From Prunus persica (lineage: Eukaryota; Streptophyta; Magnoliopsida; Rosales; Rosaceae): DNA of 64,000 nucleotides. Below, piece after piece: positions 9,184 through 20,385 of this stretch (positions within the stretch are counted from its first letter, which is position 1; each line of letters starts with the position of its first letter). Below the pieces are notes generated by a model. The model was given only the letters and a program-made list of their open reading frames with translations. It searched no databases and was not told where the DNA came from. The position numbers and the translations under genes were made by a program. The stretch is from contig NC_034014.1 in NCBI RefSeq assembly GCF_000346465.2, positions 10,414,505 to 10,478,504 on the forward strand, written 5' to 3'.

Positions 9184-12169
9184 CAGCACGAATTGCTCAT
9201 CAACCGAGGTTCTTGGAGAGTTCCAATCTTAGTATATCTCTTCCTTATAATTCTTATTGAATTTCAATTTATTTGTTTCACTAACATCCATATATGCTAT
9301 TTTATGAAGTTTATGGCTAATGCTTTCTTTGCACAAGGATTCTCCAAAGTTGAAGGCAAAAATATGGATGCTATAAAAGAAATTTTTATTTTTAGTGTTT
9401 GATTAGATCACATCTCTCTAACCTTTTTATGGAGGATCTTCATCTTATATATATATATATATATATATCATTCAATATAACATAAACATATTTATTGCTT
9501 TAATTTTATATGTATAGTTTAGGGTACTTATATACCACTATGTGAAAATTGACTTTTAGCAAAGGATAGTATCCATTGCTAAAGGTACCTAAGAACCGAA
9601 GTATTGGCAACCGATGAGTATGATATAGTCATACGATTTAGATATTATCCGATACTAAAGATTATTTACGGTATCGCTATTTACATAATCTCCAATGCGT
9701 AAGTTGTTACCATGTGCCAAAAGAGGTTGACCTCTGATGCCTAAACGTTTAACAACATCAGGGAATATATTAGCACTGATGCTAAATACTCATTATAGCA
9801 TCAAAGGTTTTGATTATACTAATGCGTGTTATGACTTACCACATCAAAAAAAAATTGTGTCAAATTATGGTCTATGCCTTCATTTTTCATGTTTATGGAG
9901 AAGTGCCTACAAAAATGGTTTTACTTCCTACAAATATTATTGACCATTCTAATTATAGGCTTCGGTTATCATGGAGTGCTGATGTTGATTTTAGAAATTA
10001 CACTTTATTACTCTTAGAATATCAATCCAAATCATGAAGTGTTGCCCATTGCACATTAAAAAAAATAAAAAATAGAGCAATACAATTAGAATTCAATCAC
10101 TATAATGTTCTCAAAAAACCAAAAGTGGAGAAATAGCAATGCATTTGTATTTCATTATAGACGGAAAAGACAAAAATAGTCTCCCTTTTATAGTTAAAAA
10201 AATATGAAACACTACATAGTAGATATCACCACCAATAAAGCCTAGTAAACTTTGTATTGTAACCATCAACAAGCAGAGCCGACACAACTCCCGCACCCAA
10301 TATTCTGACTGTATTATTACCTGCAAACAACAAAGGTCCAATTTATAGTTTAAAATATGTGAAATAAGAACAATGACACTTACACGAATCACGACAATCA
10401 ACAAAATGTAAACATATATCTGATTATAGCATATTCTTATGCATTGTTGTCCTGTATTTAAGTGTACATAAGACAATCATCAAGCATTTTCCTCGCCTGA
10501 AATCCAAATCACGAACAGACTTGTGAACTATTGGTACATCTAATATTATTTGCAGGCTTGGCCACTCCAAAATTCTCAAATGCCCATCCTAAAATTGATT
10601 TCAGCATAAGTAAATACGTGTTTGATATAAAACTGGACAGTAATACGGCCATTTAGATTCATTTTGATACCATCTTTCCTGTTTCATTGTTCAACTCAAA
10701 GATTTCTGCTTGCTGGTTCTAATCTGCCATTTCGATACCACTTAATTTCAGCCAAAGCACAAAAAATAACTACTTTAGTAACCTGAACAAAAGCCTATAC
10801 AAGAATTGTTCATCCAACAATTGGAAATAAGCCTATACAATGTTAGAAAGAGCATAGGGAATGTGAGATTACTGATTCTGTGCAAATTTTGGGATCTAAG
10901 AAGGTTGTTCTAGCTTGATAAAACAAATATAGAACAAGCAATCCATACATACATGCTCAAGATCTATTAAAGGTTGGGGTAGAGAGTAAGCCATGTACCA
11001 TACAGAAATACCCTCTTTTGAATTTCTTGCAACTTGAATTGAGGTTCAGATAAATAAAATATTTCAAGTATATTATTTTCTTATAGATGAAATTAAACTC
11101 TTAAATAAATAAGGTATGTACCATAAGTGCAAATATATACCAAGTAGGCAAAACATTTAAGAGTAAGATAAGAATTCATAAGCCATGTACCATAAGTGCA
11201 AATATATATTATTGTCTTGTGATACAGAGATTGAAAGCCAGCCATAGCATAATCAACAACTAAACACGCAACATCAACTGGTTCAAATGGGTGCTTTAAA
11301 TATCATGCATGACAGATGCAAGCTAGCAAAACTTCAACATCTAAATGGGTTTTAATAAAGACTCATGAACCTAGGCATGCTTATAAGATTCTTATATTAA
11401 GATACTATCATCACTGCTGTTAATGCATTTCATGTTACGGCATGATTCAGACATAAAAACACTTATCACCCTCACACAACCTGTTTTTCACAATATTACA
11501 ACAAGCTTGTGACACAGGAATAATTTTTAAGCTACATGCATATTTGTTTAGAATAAAGCCAAACTCAAAGAATTAGAACATAGCAAAATTATGCATGCGT
11601 ATCAGTTGTGTATTTCTGTTATTTTTCCGTCAAGAAAATCTAAAATATAAGAGAATAGTCTTTAATTTCACATTAGAAAAGGTTTTCCATGGCAATCAAT
11701 TTGCTTCAAAACCTGAGAAACCAACAGCCTCTGCTAAACTGAGCATGGAAGAGAAAATAAAATTCCTTCACTAGTATACGTTCTCAAATTCAAAATACAC
11801 ATCTTTTGATTTCCTTTTCCTCAGCTTTCTCAGCTACCAAGCAGAGCGTTCAACAAAAAATAACAACGTTATAGCCACTAAAAATTGAAACTTCGACATG
11901 ATACCAGCAGAGAAATGTTGCTAGAATAATAACCAACTTGGCCTTCAAGCCCATTCAATGATTCAAGCAGCGATAACAACACACCTCTACAACCAAGCAT
12001 ACCTAGCTTCACTAGAACAGTCCAACATGACCCAAAAACTGCAATATAACAGAGGAAACAAGTACTTGGCTGACTGACTGCTCTTCTTTGGATTTTCTAT
12101 GTCAATTAGGGATCTGGATTAAGAGATAAGGAGTTGGTTTTTGGTGCTTCTGTGGGCTCTGCTCTGACA
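9184..12169. other. Gene-free, AT-rich degenerate DNA
   Basis: No reading frame above background, no tRNA or rRNA and no clear terminal repeats were seen. The first ~300 bases may be internal sequence of the preceding copia-type element (a short open stretch begins ATGGCTAATGC at 9313). A (TA)n run sits at 9449-9468. The rest looks like old unconstrained intergenic sequence. Confidence 0.5.
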
Positions 12170-12563
12170 CTCACTGGTTTGCACTGTACAAAGAGCTATG
12201 CGTGTGTAGGAGTTTTCTCTTTGATTGTGGTGAGATGCTTTTTATTGGGCTTGTAGTGGTGCTTGGTTTTGTCTGGATTTGGGGGAGATGGCGTACAGTG
12301 CTTCTGCTGGTTCTGTTTTTTGACGCTCACGACACGTTCTTGACATTGTACAAAGAACTATGCGAGCATAGAAGTTCTTTTTTGACAGTTTTACATTGTG
12401 GTGTATGTTATTTGCTGAGCTTGTGGTTGTGCTCTATGTTGTTTCATTTTATCTTAGTTTTTTGACTCTCTTGTAGTCCAATGCACGTGTGACACTGTTT
12501 TTTCTACGTGAGGGTATCCTTGGGAAGGTTGTAATGAGGTTGCTTTCCTACGTGCAGGTTCTC
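12170..12563 (+). repeat. Retroposon-like remnant with an internal direct repeat
   Basis: A block containing TGTACAAAGAGCTATGCG occurs near 12186 and again, with changes, near 12348. The GT-rich sequence ends in TTAATGGAAGTTCTCTTCTC, then AAAAA, next to the DUF26 fragment. That resembles the 3' end of a truncated plant LINE. No reverse transcriptase is visible, so the assignment is tentative. Confidence 0.3.
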
Positions 12564-12898
12564 TTATATTCTTCCTAAATTATTAATGGAAGTTCTCTTC
12601 TCAAAAACTACCATGATAAGCAAGTCCACTCCTCCTTCCATAACTTTTTTCAAAAGTTCGGTCATTGCGACATTAAGGCATTTTTTACAATAATGGCTAG
12701 AAAGATCACTAGTGCATTGAGCCGCACCATAAATTAAACCATAGTGCAATATCCCAGTTTCTAACTCCCCGCAAGCAACCTTAAAATCACTATCATAAGC
12801 ATGAATACACAATTTGGTTAACAATTGACCAACTTCCTGATCAAACATTGAGGGAGTATCAACGAATTTGTAATTTGTCAAATATACTCCATTAATTG
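12564..12898 (-). pseudogene. DUF26 cysteine-rich (CRK/CRRSP-like) gene, 3' fragment
   Basis: Minus-strand translation gives the C-terminal half of a Gnk2/Stress-antifung (DUF26) domain. It has a VGQLLTKL helix, a CGELETG block, and then LIYGAAQCTSDLSSHYCKKC, which carries the family's IYG-QCT-DLS-C-CL pattern. The frame begins abruptly at 12898, where the solo LTR inserts. It continues seamlessly into the fragment at 15457-15649 if the LTR and one AATTG copy are removed. The end near 12564 runs into a retroposon-like remnant, so no kinase or second DUF26 repeat is present here. Confidence 0.75.
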
Positions 12899-15456
12899 TG
12901 TAATGACCCAAACCTAAAATTCTTATTTAATTAGTAATTTATTATGAGAAAAGACAATTTTGCCCTTGGAATCATTTCTTAAAGAAAAGTTGACTTTTTG
13001 ACCGAAAAGGAATTTGACAATTTCACATACACCGTTGCGTAGAGTACGACGAAATGAGTTCATAGACACGAAGTGGGATCGAATCGGAGTTTTAACGAAG
13101 AAAATACGATTAAAATATTACGAGGGGCAAAATGGTAATTAGGAAAAATCAGATTAAAACCCTCACTCTCTCTCTCTTCTCCCTCAGTTTTCCTCTCTCT
13201 CTCTCTCCCTCTCCCGCTGTCCTCCTTCCCGTCACCTTCTGATCACCAAAACTTCCGCCACCGACCACCTTTGTCCCTGCCGTTGGTGCCAACAGGACCA
13301 GCTCGGTTCTGTCTTCAAGTCCCGACCACTCTCCGCTGCCAGCCGTCGCTGTTTTCGCCGAATTCCGTCCAAAAACGAGCAGGTTTTGCATAGTTTTGCA
13401 ACCGTTCGTTCTCCCTCAATTCTTCTCCAAATTTGTCGAGTAAGGTATGGATTTCTACTTATTTTCCATGCTCTAGCTGATGGTTGGGTAGGTTTCCATT
13501 GATTCTGACCGTAACTAGCTCAGTTTTCAATTTGGAATTCTACCTGTTTTCGGCCTCCGTGTTCGGCCACTTCCGGTCAGTTTTTGGGGTAGGTCCAAAA
13601 CAAAAGTGGTTCCAAATATGGTTTTATACCTAGGGTAGGAGTTTGGAGCCGTGGTTTTGAGATTTTCCGGCAATGCGTAATCGCTTTGGACACCCAGCGC
13701 TGCCGGCGCGTGTGGCGGCGCATGGGCGAGGATAGTGCAGTGGCACTGTGTATTGATGCGATCCTTAGGTTGTCACAAGAGCGTAGGAATTCGCGGATCT
13801 CAATTTGGATACCGTTTGAGCCTCGAAACGATTTTCCATGTTGTGCGATTTTCGGGTTCAATACTGTTGAGCCGTTGGATTGTAATCAATTTTAGATATG
13901 TGACTCTAGATAATGTTAGAAATGTGCAGGATTCGACGGATCATGAATCGGAGCCCCGGATACTCCGAAATCGCGAACCCCTAGGGCTAGGGTTTATGAA
14001 TTATGCGATTACACGATTGTGATCAATCCGACCGTCCGATCGACACCAATACCCTCGGGACATGTGTCCTAGATATATTGGACCTTCTAGCGGCTTCCGG
14101 ATAATATTGTGAGGTCAAAAACCCATGGGGTCCCGGATTGACTTTTTGGACTTTAGCGCTTTTTGAGTCCCAAGATACCGCTAAACTATCCCACATGGAA
14201 GGAAAGCTTTTATGGGCATAGGGATAAATTTAAATTGACGCACGTACTTTTAGGAGTCGGGGGTAGGGTTTTTAATTTAATACTATATTATATTAATAGA
14301 ATATTATGGTCATTGAATCAGGCACCCGGACACCAGTTGACCCGTAGGAGGGACCTTCAAGAGGTCCAGCGAGCTCGGACTATCAGTGAGTGGACTCTTT
14401 GTTTTTATCAATGAATTTAAGCAGTTCAGTTTCAGTTATATGCTGTTTTATTCTGTGAAATATTTTATGTTGCATGCTGCCGAATGAAATCTCCTTTAAA
14501 GAATATAAGAAAAGATATGCTCGTTAATTATCAAATAAATGGCAGCAGAATTTTAAAGGTTACAGAAAGTTAATTATTCAACAGATTTTCTTCAGAAACT
14601 TTATATTTTTTCTTAAACCACCTTGTACCCAGATATTAAATGTTGCCTTCGGATTCTATTTGTTGCCTTCGGTTTAGTCAGCATGCTTGACAGTTGCCCC
14701 ACGAGTTCCTTGGTACTCGAACTCGTGTGGAGCGAGTAATGCGGATAAAGGTGGACTACGGTCCCCTGAATCCTGCGAGTTGCAACTCGGATTGACCTCG
14801 TGTCACTGAGACCTGCGAGTATGTGTCACCCATGGTGATGCAAGGAATTGACGGAAATAAGGGTACACCTAGGTGATAGTTTTAAACTGTTTTCAAATGT
14901 ATAATTATATACATGCATTGATTTCAGAAATAAAGAAAATAAGCTAGTTTGTATAACTGTATTTTTTACAGTGAGGTTTGTATGTTCATATGCTATTTTT
15001 CTAAACTTTGTTTTTGGGTCCACTCACCCTTTTTCATGTTTTGCACCCCCAGGCAGTAGACGTGCACAGGAATCCAGCACCGGGCCATTTCCCATTTTCC
15101 GCGCCTTTCTTTTGATGTAGGATTTTTGTTTTGTAAAAGGATTGATTCTTTGTAAATTCTTAGTAGTTGCTCTGATGTTTTGCCCTAGACTGAGAATTGA
15201 ACTGTTGGAATGTATATATACATATGCTGGCAGTTAGTTGTATATATATATACTTGTTTGGCAGGTGAAAATGTTTTAATATTGAGCCAGTTACAAGGGA
15301 AACTCTGCTGATTTTTCGGTAGACGTTAACCTTATTATTTTATCATGTTTTGTGTAGAAGGGCAAATAGGTCATTTGTGCCAGACATTCGCCAGGTGTCG
15401 AACACGTACAGGGTCTGGCTGGGATTCCAAAGCGGAATTTGGATTGGGTCCTGTCA
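12899..15456 (+). mobile_element. Solo LTR, 2558 bp (LTR family A), TSD AATTG
   Basis: The element starts TGTAATGACCC and ends GGGTCCTGTCA, and is flanked on both sides by AATTG (12894-12898 and 15457-15461). It encodes no gag or pol and has no second LTR in place, so it is the product of recombination between the LTRs of a full element. It holds a CT-rich stretch (13163-13210), a GC-rich leader-like segment, a splice-donor-like GGTATGG near 13445, and a 3' half with no coding capacity. A relative in opposite orientation lies at 44621-47303, and part of the same LTR lies inside the CACTA element. Confidence 0.88.
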
Positions 15457-15649
15457 AATTGTGTCACTCAAACCTAATAAATATTGATTTGAGTATTTTA
15501 AGAGGCAATTATCATACCAAATTATAGCTCCTTGGTGGTAAGGCCATCGTCTGCGAAGCTCTTGGCTTCCTTCAAAGATACACCTTTTGCAACGTGTTTG
15601 GGAGATTTTACTCCAACATTTCATTAGCCCATATACAACATATTGATTT
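15457..15649 (-). pseudogene. DUF26 cysteine-rich (CRK/CRRSP-like) gene, middle fragment
   Basis: Minus-strand translation shows the centre of a DUF26 domain. YGLMKCWSKISQTRCKRC corresponds to the C-x-x-D-I-x-x-x-x-C-x-x-C core, and GAIIWYDNCLLKYSN to the strongly conserved IWYDNC-RYSN block. One position where the family has Cys (before Pro, in the -RCP- motif) reads Trp here. The fragment ends at both sides in target duplications: GATTT (the copia-like element) on the right and AATTG (the solo LTR) on the left. Confidence 0.78.
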
Positions 15650-15883
15650 TGTTGGCGAGTCCTTACTTAGTTAGGATTTTGGTTCCTTATTTTATTAGAA
15701 TTTTAGTTACTTACCAATTATTATTTAGTCATATTATAATAGAGATTTACTTCATATTGTAATTTAGATATATTTCCTATTTTATTTATGGTTAACACAT
15801 CTTTGTACTGTATAAATACCTCCATATTGGAGAAGAATAAAAATATGAGCATAATTGAATATTTGCCCTACTTTGTTTGACAA
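15650..15883 (+). repeat. 5' LTR (234 bp) of the non-coding copia-like element
   Basis: It begins TGTTGGCGAG, contains a TATA-like TGTATAAATACC near 15809, and ends just before the primer-binding site. Its length equals the 3' LTR after the inserted MITE and one 10-base target copy are subtracted. Confidence 0.85.
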
Positions 15884-16697
15884 GGTATAAGAGCCAGGTT
15901 CCTAACCTGTGATAACCTCTGCCAAATTGAGAGTTGTTCCTAACCCATCATGGGTCTTCATCTTGTATAGTCACCATCTTTTGTTCATCCTCTCATATGT
16001 GTTTTAACCTCACCTTTCTGCAATTTTACCCTTGTCTTTGTCCTTGCCGTGTTTATGTTGAGTTATTACCTTTCTTTCTCTCTACCTATGCATGTTGCTG
16101 CCTTATTTCTCGTACTTTTCATATCTCTATGAGCTTGCTTTCTGTTAAAACTAGATTGAGCCCATGTTAGTTTCAGTCTCTTGTGCTCACAGCCGAGCCT
16201 CTCTTTTAAATATACACCATATGGGCAACACACCCCTTGGCCATTGATGGCCTGATCTCTTTCCTCCGTGAGCCTCATCATCGGTCACCGAGCCATCTCA
16301 AACCTCTGCAAGCCTCGTCACCCCTCGCCAAGCATTTTCCTAGCTGGCCTTTGTCTCTCTGTTTATTTGGGTGCTGCAACTTTATTTTTCAGTGTTGCTT
16401 TCTCCAAATCTCAGCTCTTATACATAGTCGGATTTGAGGGGGAGTAACACCACTGCTCATCTATTATGCTGCAATTCAGCTACCTATCTGCCATGGCTAA
16501 TTCTTCTACATCTGAGCGTCAGTCCGCTCCTGTTTCTTAAGTGCCACTTTTCTTATGGTTCTGACTACCCCTTCTCTTCAAAGGGAGAGGGGGAGTGAAG
16601 AAAAGTTGTCTCTGCAATAATGGAAGTATTTGTCATTATTATTGCTGCTGACTACTATGTCCTTTGCTGGTGCCAGTACCGTTGCTCATACCTGTTA

Positions 16698-17735
16698 AGT
16701 CTCTTACTGGGGACAATGTTATTGCTCCTGCCTATTATGACTCTTGTTGGGGATAATGTTGATTACTGTTGGTGATTCTTGTTATGCCCATGCCTTGTAT
16801 TGTTGTTGTTTGGTACCAGTATTGTTGCTCCTATCTGTTATGGTGCCAGTATTGTTGCTCATGTCTTTGCTGGTGTGTTTCTGTTGTGTTCAATGTTGCC
16901 ATTGTTGATGTTGCTTTGCTTACTTTGCTTTCCGTTGATGTGGTCATTGTCGTTGTTGTTGTTGTGGCCTTGCCCTTTGCCTTTGCTTCTGCCTTACCTA
17001 CTACCGTGCTCACAAGGTTTCTATGTTTTGCCTTATCTACTACTGTGCTCACAAGGTTTCGGTTTCTGTGTTTTGCCTTACCTATTGCTGTGCTCACAGG
17101 GTTTCTGTGTTCTGCCTTATCTATTGCCGTGCTCACAGGGTTTCTGTGTTCTGCCTTATCTATTGCCGTGCTCACAGGGTTTCTGTTAGGTCTCTTACTG
17201 GGGACAGTGTTATTGCTCCTGCCTATTATAACTCTTGTTGCCTATTATGGCTCTTGTTGGGGACAATGTTGATTACTGTTGATGATGCCTGTTATGTCCA
17301 TGCCTTGTTGCTCTTGCTGGTGCCAGTGCCTTGCATTGCTGTTGTTTGGTACCAGTATTGTTGCTCCTGTCTATTATGGTGCCAGTATTGTTGCTCATGC
17401 CTTTGCTGGTGTGTTTTTGTTGTGGTCGATGTTGCCACCGTTGATGTTGCCTTTGCTTGCTTCGCTTTCTGTTGATGTGGTCGTTGTCGTTGTTGTTGTT
17501 GTGGCCTTGCCCTTTGCCTTTACTTCTGCCTTACCTACTGCCATGCTCACAGGGTTTCTGTGTTCTGCCTTATCTACTGCCGTGCTCACAGGGTTTTGAT
17601 TTCTGTGTGTTGTCTTATCTATTGTTGTGCTCACAGGGTTTCTGTGTTTTGCCTTATCTACTGCCATGCTTACAGAGTTTCTGTGTTCTACCTTACCTAT
17701 TGCCGTGCTCACAGAGCTTCTGTGTTCTGCTATGT
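16698..17735 (+). repeat. Two-level tandem repeat inside the copia-like element
   Basis: Two large copies (about 16698-17187 and 17188-17735) share CTCTTACTGGGGACA at the start, then TTTGGTACCAGTATTGTTGC, then a (GTT)n-rich stretch. Each ends in about five copies of a ~39-bp unit containing GCC(T)TATCTA and GTGCTCACAGGGTTTC. Reading frames stay open on both strands because the units lack stops; this is not evidence of a protein. Confidence 0.85.
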
Positions 17736-17916
17736 GCCCTATTTTTTAGGGTTTGCTCTTGTGTTTTCGCTGCGAACTTTGCTTTAGTTTGTCACTTGTT
17801 TCACTCGTGATTGACTAAAAGACCTTCTCTACAATTGGTGCTTCTCAAGTATGGTGTTCTGTGACTCACTTGTCAAGTTTGGCCTGCGAAATATCTTTGC
17901 CCAACTTGAGGGGGAG

Positions 17917-18343
17917 TGTTGGTGAATCCTTACTTAGTTAGGATTTTGGTTCCTTATTTTATTAGAATTTTGGTTACTTACCAATTATTATTTAGTCATA
18001 TTGTAATAGAGATGTACTTCATATTGTAATTTAGATATATTTCCTATTTTATTTAGGGTTAACACATCTTTGTACTTGTATAAATACCTCTATATTAGAG
18101 AAGAATAAAAATATGAGCATAATTGAATATTCAGTCCTGATCTCTTGGACCACAGGAGTCCAAGAAATTTGTGGTCACTCACCGTTGGATGTAAATTCAA
18201 CGGTTCACTCACTCTTGTACTCATTTTAAAAAACTTTTTTCAACTATTGGATTAATATCCAACGGTGGGTGACCACAATCTCTTGGACTCCTGTGGTCTA
18301 AGAGATCGGGACTGATTGAATATTTGCCCTACTTTGTTTGGCT
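17917..18343 (+). repeat. 3' LTR of the copia-like element, interrupted by a MITE
   Basis: It aligns with the 5' LTR from TGTTGGTGAATCC onward. The alignment breaks at 18131 and resumes at 18315, where the inserted MITE ends. The last three bases differ from the 5' LTR (GCT against ACA), but the GATTT target duplication follows directly. Confidence 0.85.
18132..18314. mobile_element. 183-bp MITE with ~35-bp inverted ends, inserted in the 3' LTR
   Basis: The left end CAGTCCTGATCTCTTGGACC and the right end (reverse complement CAGTCCCGATCTCTTAGACC) are inverted repeats, and the homology extends inward through AGGAGTCCAAGA. The flanks repeat ATTGAATATT (18122-18131 and 18315-18324). The intact 5' LTR shows this stretch once, which is a direct empty-site comparison. 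A 9-10 base duplication suggests a Mutator-type MITE. Confidence 0.85.
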
Positions 18344-18348
18344 GATTT

Positions 18349-18583
18349 ACCCTCCCTTGAAAACAGTTTCAGCTCTTCTATAACTTGCTTTCATATATAA
18401 TCTTTTCAATACCACATTCAAGTTAACCTCGTAATTTCCCTTGGCCAGAAATTTTAGCTCACTATAACAACTATGACCTATATAAGTAGCGATCCAAAGG
18501 CAGCCGCATGCATAAAAAATGAAAAGCGTAAGAGAGAAATATGAAGGATTAGTAATAGTTTTGATAAAAACATATTCAATCAA
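18349..18583 (-). pseudogene. DUF26 cysteine-rich gene, 5' fragment
   Basis: Minus-strand translation gives a hydrophobic N-terminal stretch followed by CYSELKFLAKGNYEVNLNVV and a further helix-like segment. This resembles the start of a secreted DUF26 protein (C-x-x-x-x-NY-x-x-N-x-x-x-NLN-x-LL). It ends at the GATTT target site; beyond it the middle fragment continues in a different frame, so one frameshift separates them. The exact start codon is uncertain. Confidence 0.55.
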
Positions 18584-20000
18584 ATTAAGCTCTGATAATT
18601 TCTTTTCAAATGTTAATGCAATCTACAATTTTCTATTTACAACAACTTCTTCTGGAATAGCCACCCACAGAGGTTTCTATGTAATAAGTGTTTATACTAT
18701 AGGATCACTATATTATTACACAACTCTTAAAATATAAACAGTAGCAAAAATACGAAATTTGTATAAATGTGCAAATATAAATTAAGTACAGAATATTGAC
18801 TTTTATTGAAGATAGAGACTTGCGTATTTGCAATGTCCTAAAGACAGAATTTCGCTTCTTCTCAGTGCTTGAAGTTCAACAGGCCCAGGATTCAACTATT
18901 TATAATTCAAGGGTCCAGCACCGGATCCTTGAATTCTGGCGAACGTTGGTGTGCTTCTCTCCAATACAGTAAGTAATTTTAAAATACTATGAGATAGTTC
19001 AGAAAAAAGATCATAGTATTATGGCCTAGGACTTGTGGTTTTATAACAGAATTACACCCTTCAAAATAGTAGTTAGTATCAGTTATACCTGTTCAAATTC
19101 AAACAAAAAGATAAGTCTTTCTGGTTTGAATTTAACTTATGCTAAAAGAAATCCGAAAAATAAAAATAAAAATATTTATTTTATTTTCAGGCTGGGTATA
19201 TTTCTTTTATTTTTCAGATACTCAAAAGCCCCAAGGCTCAAGACCCAAGTCTTAATTATTTAAATATTAATATTAATCAAGTAAGCCAACCATGATAGTC
19301 TTCACTACCAAGCCCATCAGCCCACCAACCTTTATTTAACTGGTGTTAAGGTTTCATGCTTATAAAACATGCGGAACCTTTTGTTTTCTCCAATATGGGA
19401 CATTTGCTTTCAAACTTCCAACAATAAGTAATTACTAGTCATATAATATAAATTGATTTAATATTTTTGTCCTAAAAAAACAAATAGAGGACATTTTAAT
19501 TAATTTTATGTACAGCTAGCATGACCCCTTTCTTGCAAGAAATGACAAAGTGACAACATATTATATATTGTGAAAGCGTTGGTTGTGTCATAAGACCCGC
19601 TATCAATAGTTTTAGTGATGCATTTCACCTAGCAAATCAACCACACCCATTAGTTGTCAATTGTGATCGTAATCAAGATGCTGGATGTGGACATGAACCG
19701 CTGCAATAAGTCAATTGAGCTCCAAGGCCATGGTTTAATAAACTTCTTATTATCTTCCCAAGACTATAGAGATCAATTTTGCTTGTCTACATGAGGTCAT
19801 TCACAAAAGCATCTCCCGACAATTGTTTGCCAGTTTTCTCTTCTTACCCACCCTCCCAAATAATCCAACTATATACCAAAAATCTATCTTTTGACCACAA
19901 GCTTCGGGCCCCTGCAATTATACTTCTTGGAAGCCAACTGGGTTGATGGTACTATATAAGAGAGAGAAAGAGAGGAGGTTGAAAGAGATATATATCCCCT
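18584..20000. other. Intergenic DNA, no gene seen
   Basis: The stretch is AT-rich with no supported coding region. Around 19360-19430 the sequence CCAATATGGGACATTTGC followed by TCAAACTTCCAACA resembles the inverted start of a plant LTR, but no partner was found. Confidence 0.4.
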
Positions 20001-20385
20001 TTCATTGAGGATTCCTCAAATAATTTTATTTGAGGGACATCTTTTAGGGTATCATATGAATTTTTTTTTTCAACGATCCAAATGTCTAGTTTTCAAGTCT
20101 TCATTCATATATCATCCTTGAAAAAAATCATACAAATTGAAAATCATTAGGGCATCTAATTGAGACCAACAAAATCAATGAACATGGTGCTTTAAGAAAA
20201 TACTTGAATTTCAATAATTTAATTGAGTGATCAAATGATATTGGATTCAAGTTATTTTTTATAGAGATGATCTTTAAATGAATATCTACAAAATAAAAAT
20301 TTTAAATTAGTGAAATATAATGAGGAGTGAGCTCTACAAAGATGTCCTTTAAATAAACTTATTTTAAAAATCCTTCAATAAAAGC
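20001..20385. mobile_element. MITE, TTCATTGAGG family, copy 1
   Basis: It starts TTCATTGAGGATTCCTCAAA and ends TCCTTCAATAAAA, an imperfect inverted end. The internal sequence (CATCTAATTGAGACC, AATTTAATTGAGTGATCAAA, GATATTGGATTCAAGT) recurs in the cluster at 23739-25243. Confidence 0.6.

Larger units (their letters stand above)
15650..18343 (+). mobile_element. Non-coding copia-like LTR element (LARD/TRIM-like), TSD GATTT
   Basis: Two LTRs (15650-15883 and 17917-18343) begin TGTTGG(C/T)GA(G/A)TCCTTAC. The flanks are GATTT at 15645-15649 and 18344-18348. After the 5' LTR comes GGTATAAGAGCCAGG, close to the initiator-Met tRNA primer site TGGTATCAGAGCC. Before the 3' LTR comes a polypurine tract, GAGGGGGAG. 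The 2-kb interior has no gag, protease, integrase or reverse transcriptase and consists largely of tandem repeats, so it must have moved with help from another element. It interrupts the DUF26 gene. Confidence 0.85.

Noticed and set aside
9537..9560. Possible second CACTA terminus (CACTATGTGAAAATTGAC)
   Set aside because: No matching inverted end ending TAGTG, subterminal array or transposase was found nearby.
16769..17810. Long overlapping reading frames on both strands
   Set aside because: They lie in tandem repeats of the non-coding retroelement; the repeat units lack stops in several frames and the translations are low-complexity with no family resemblance.
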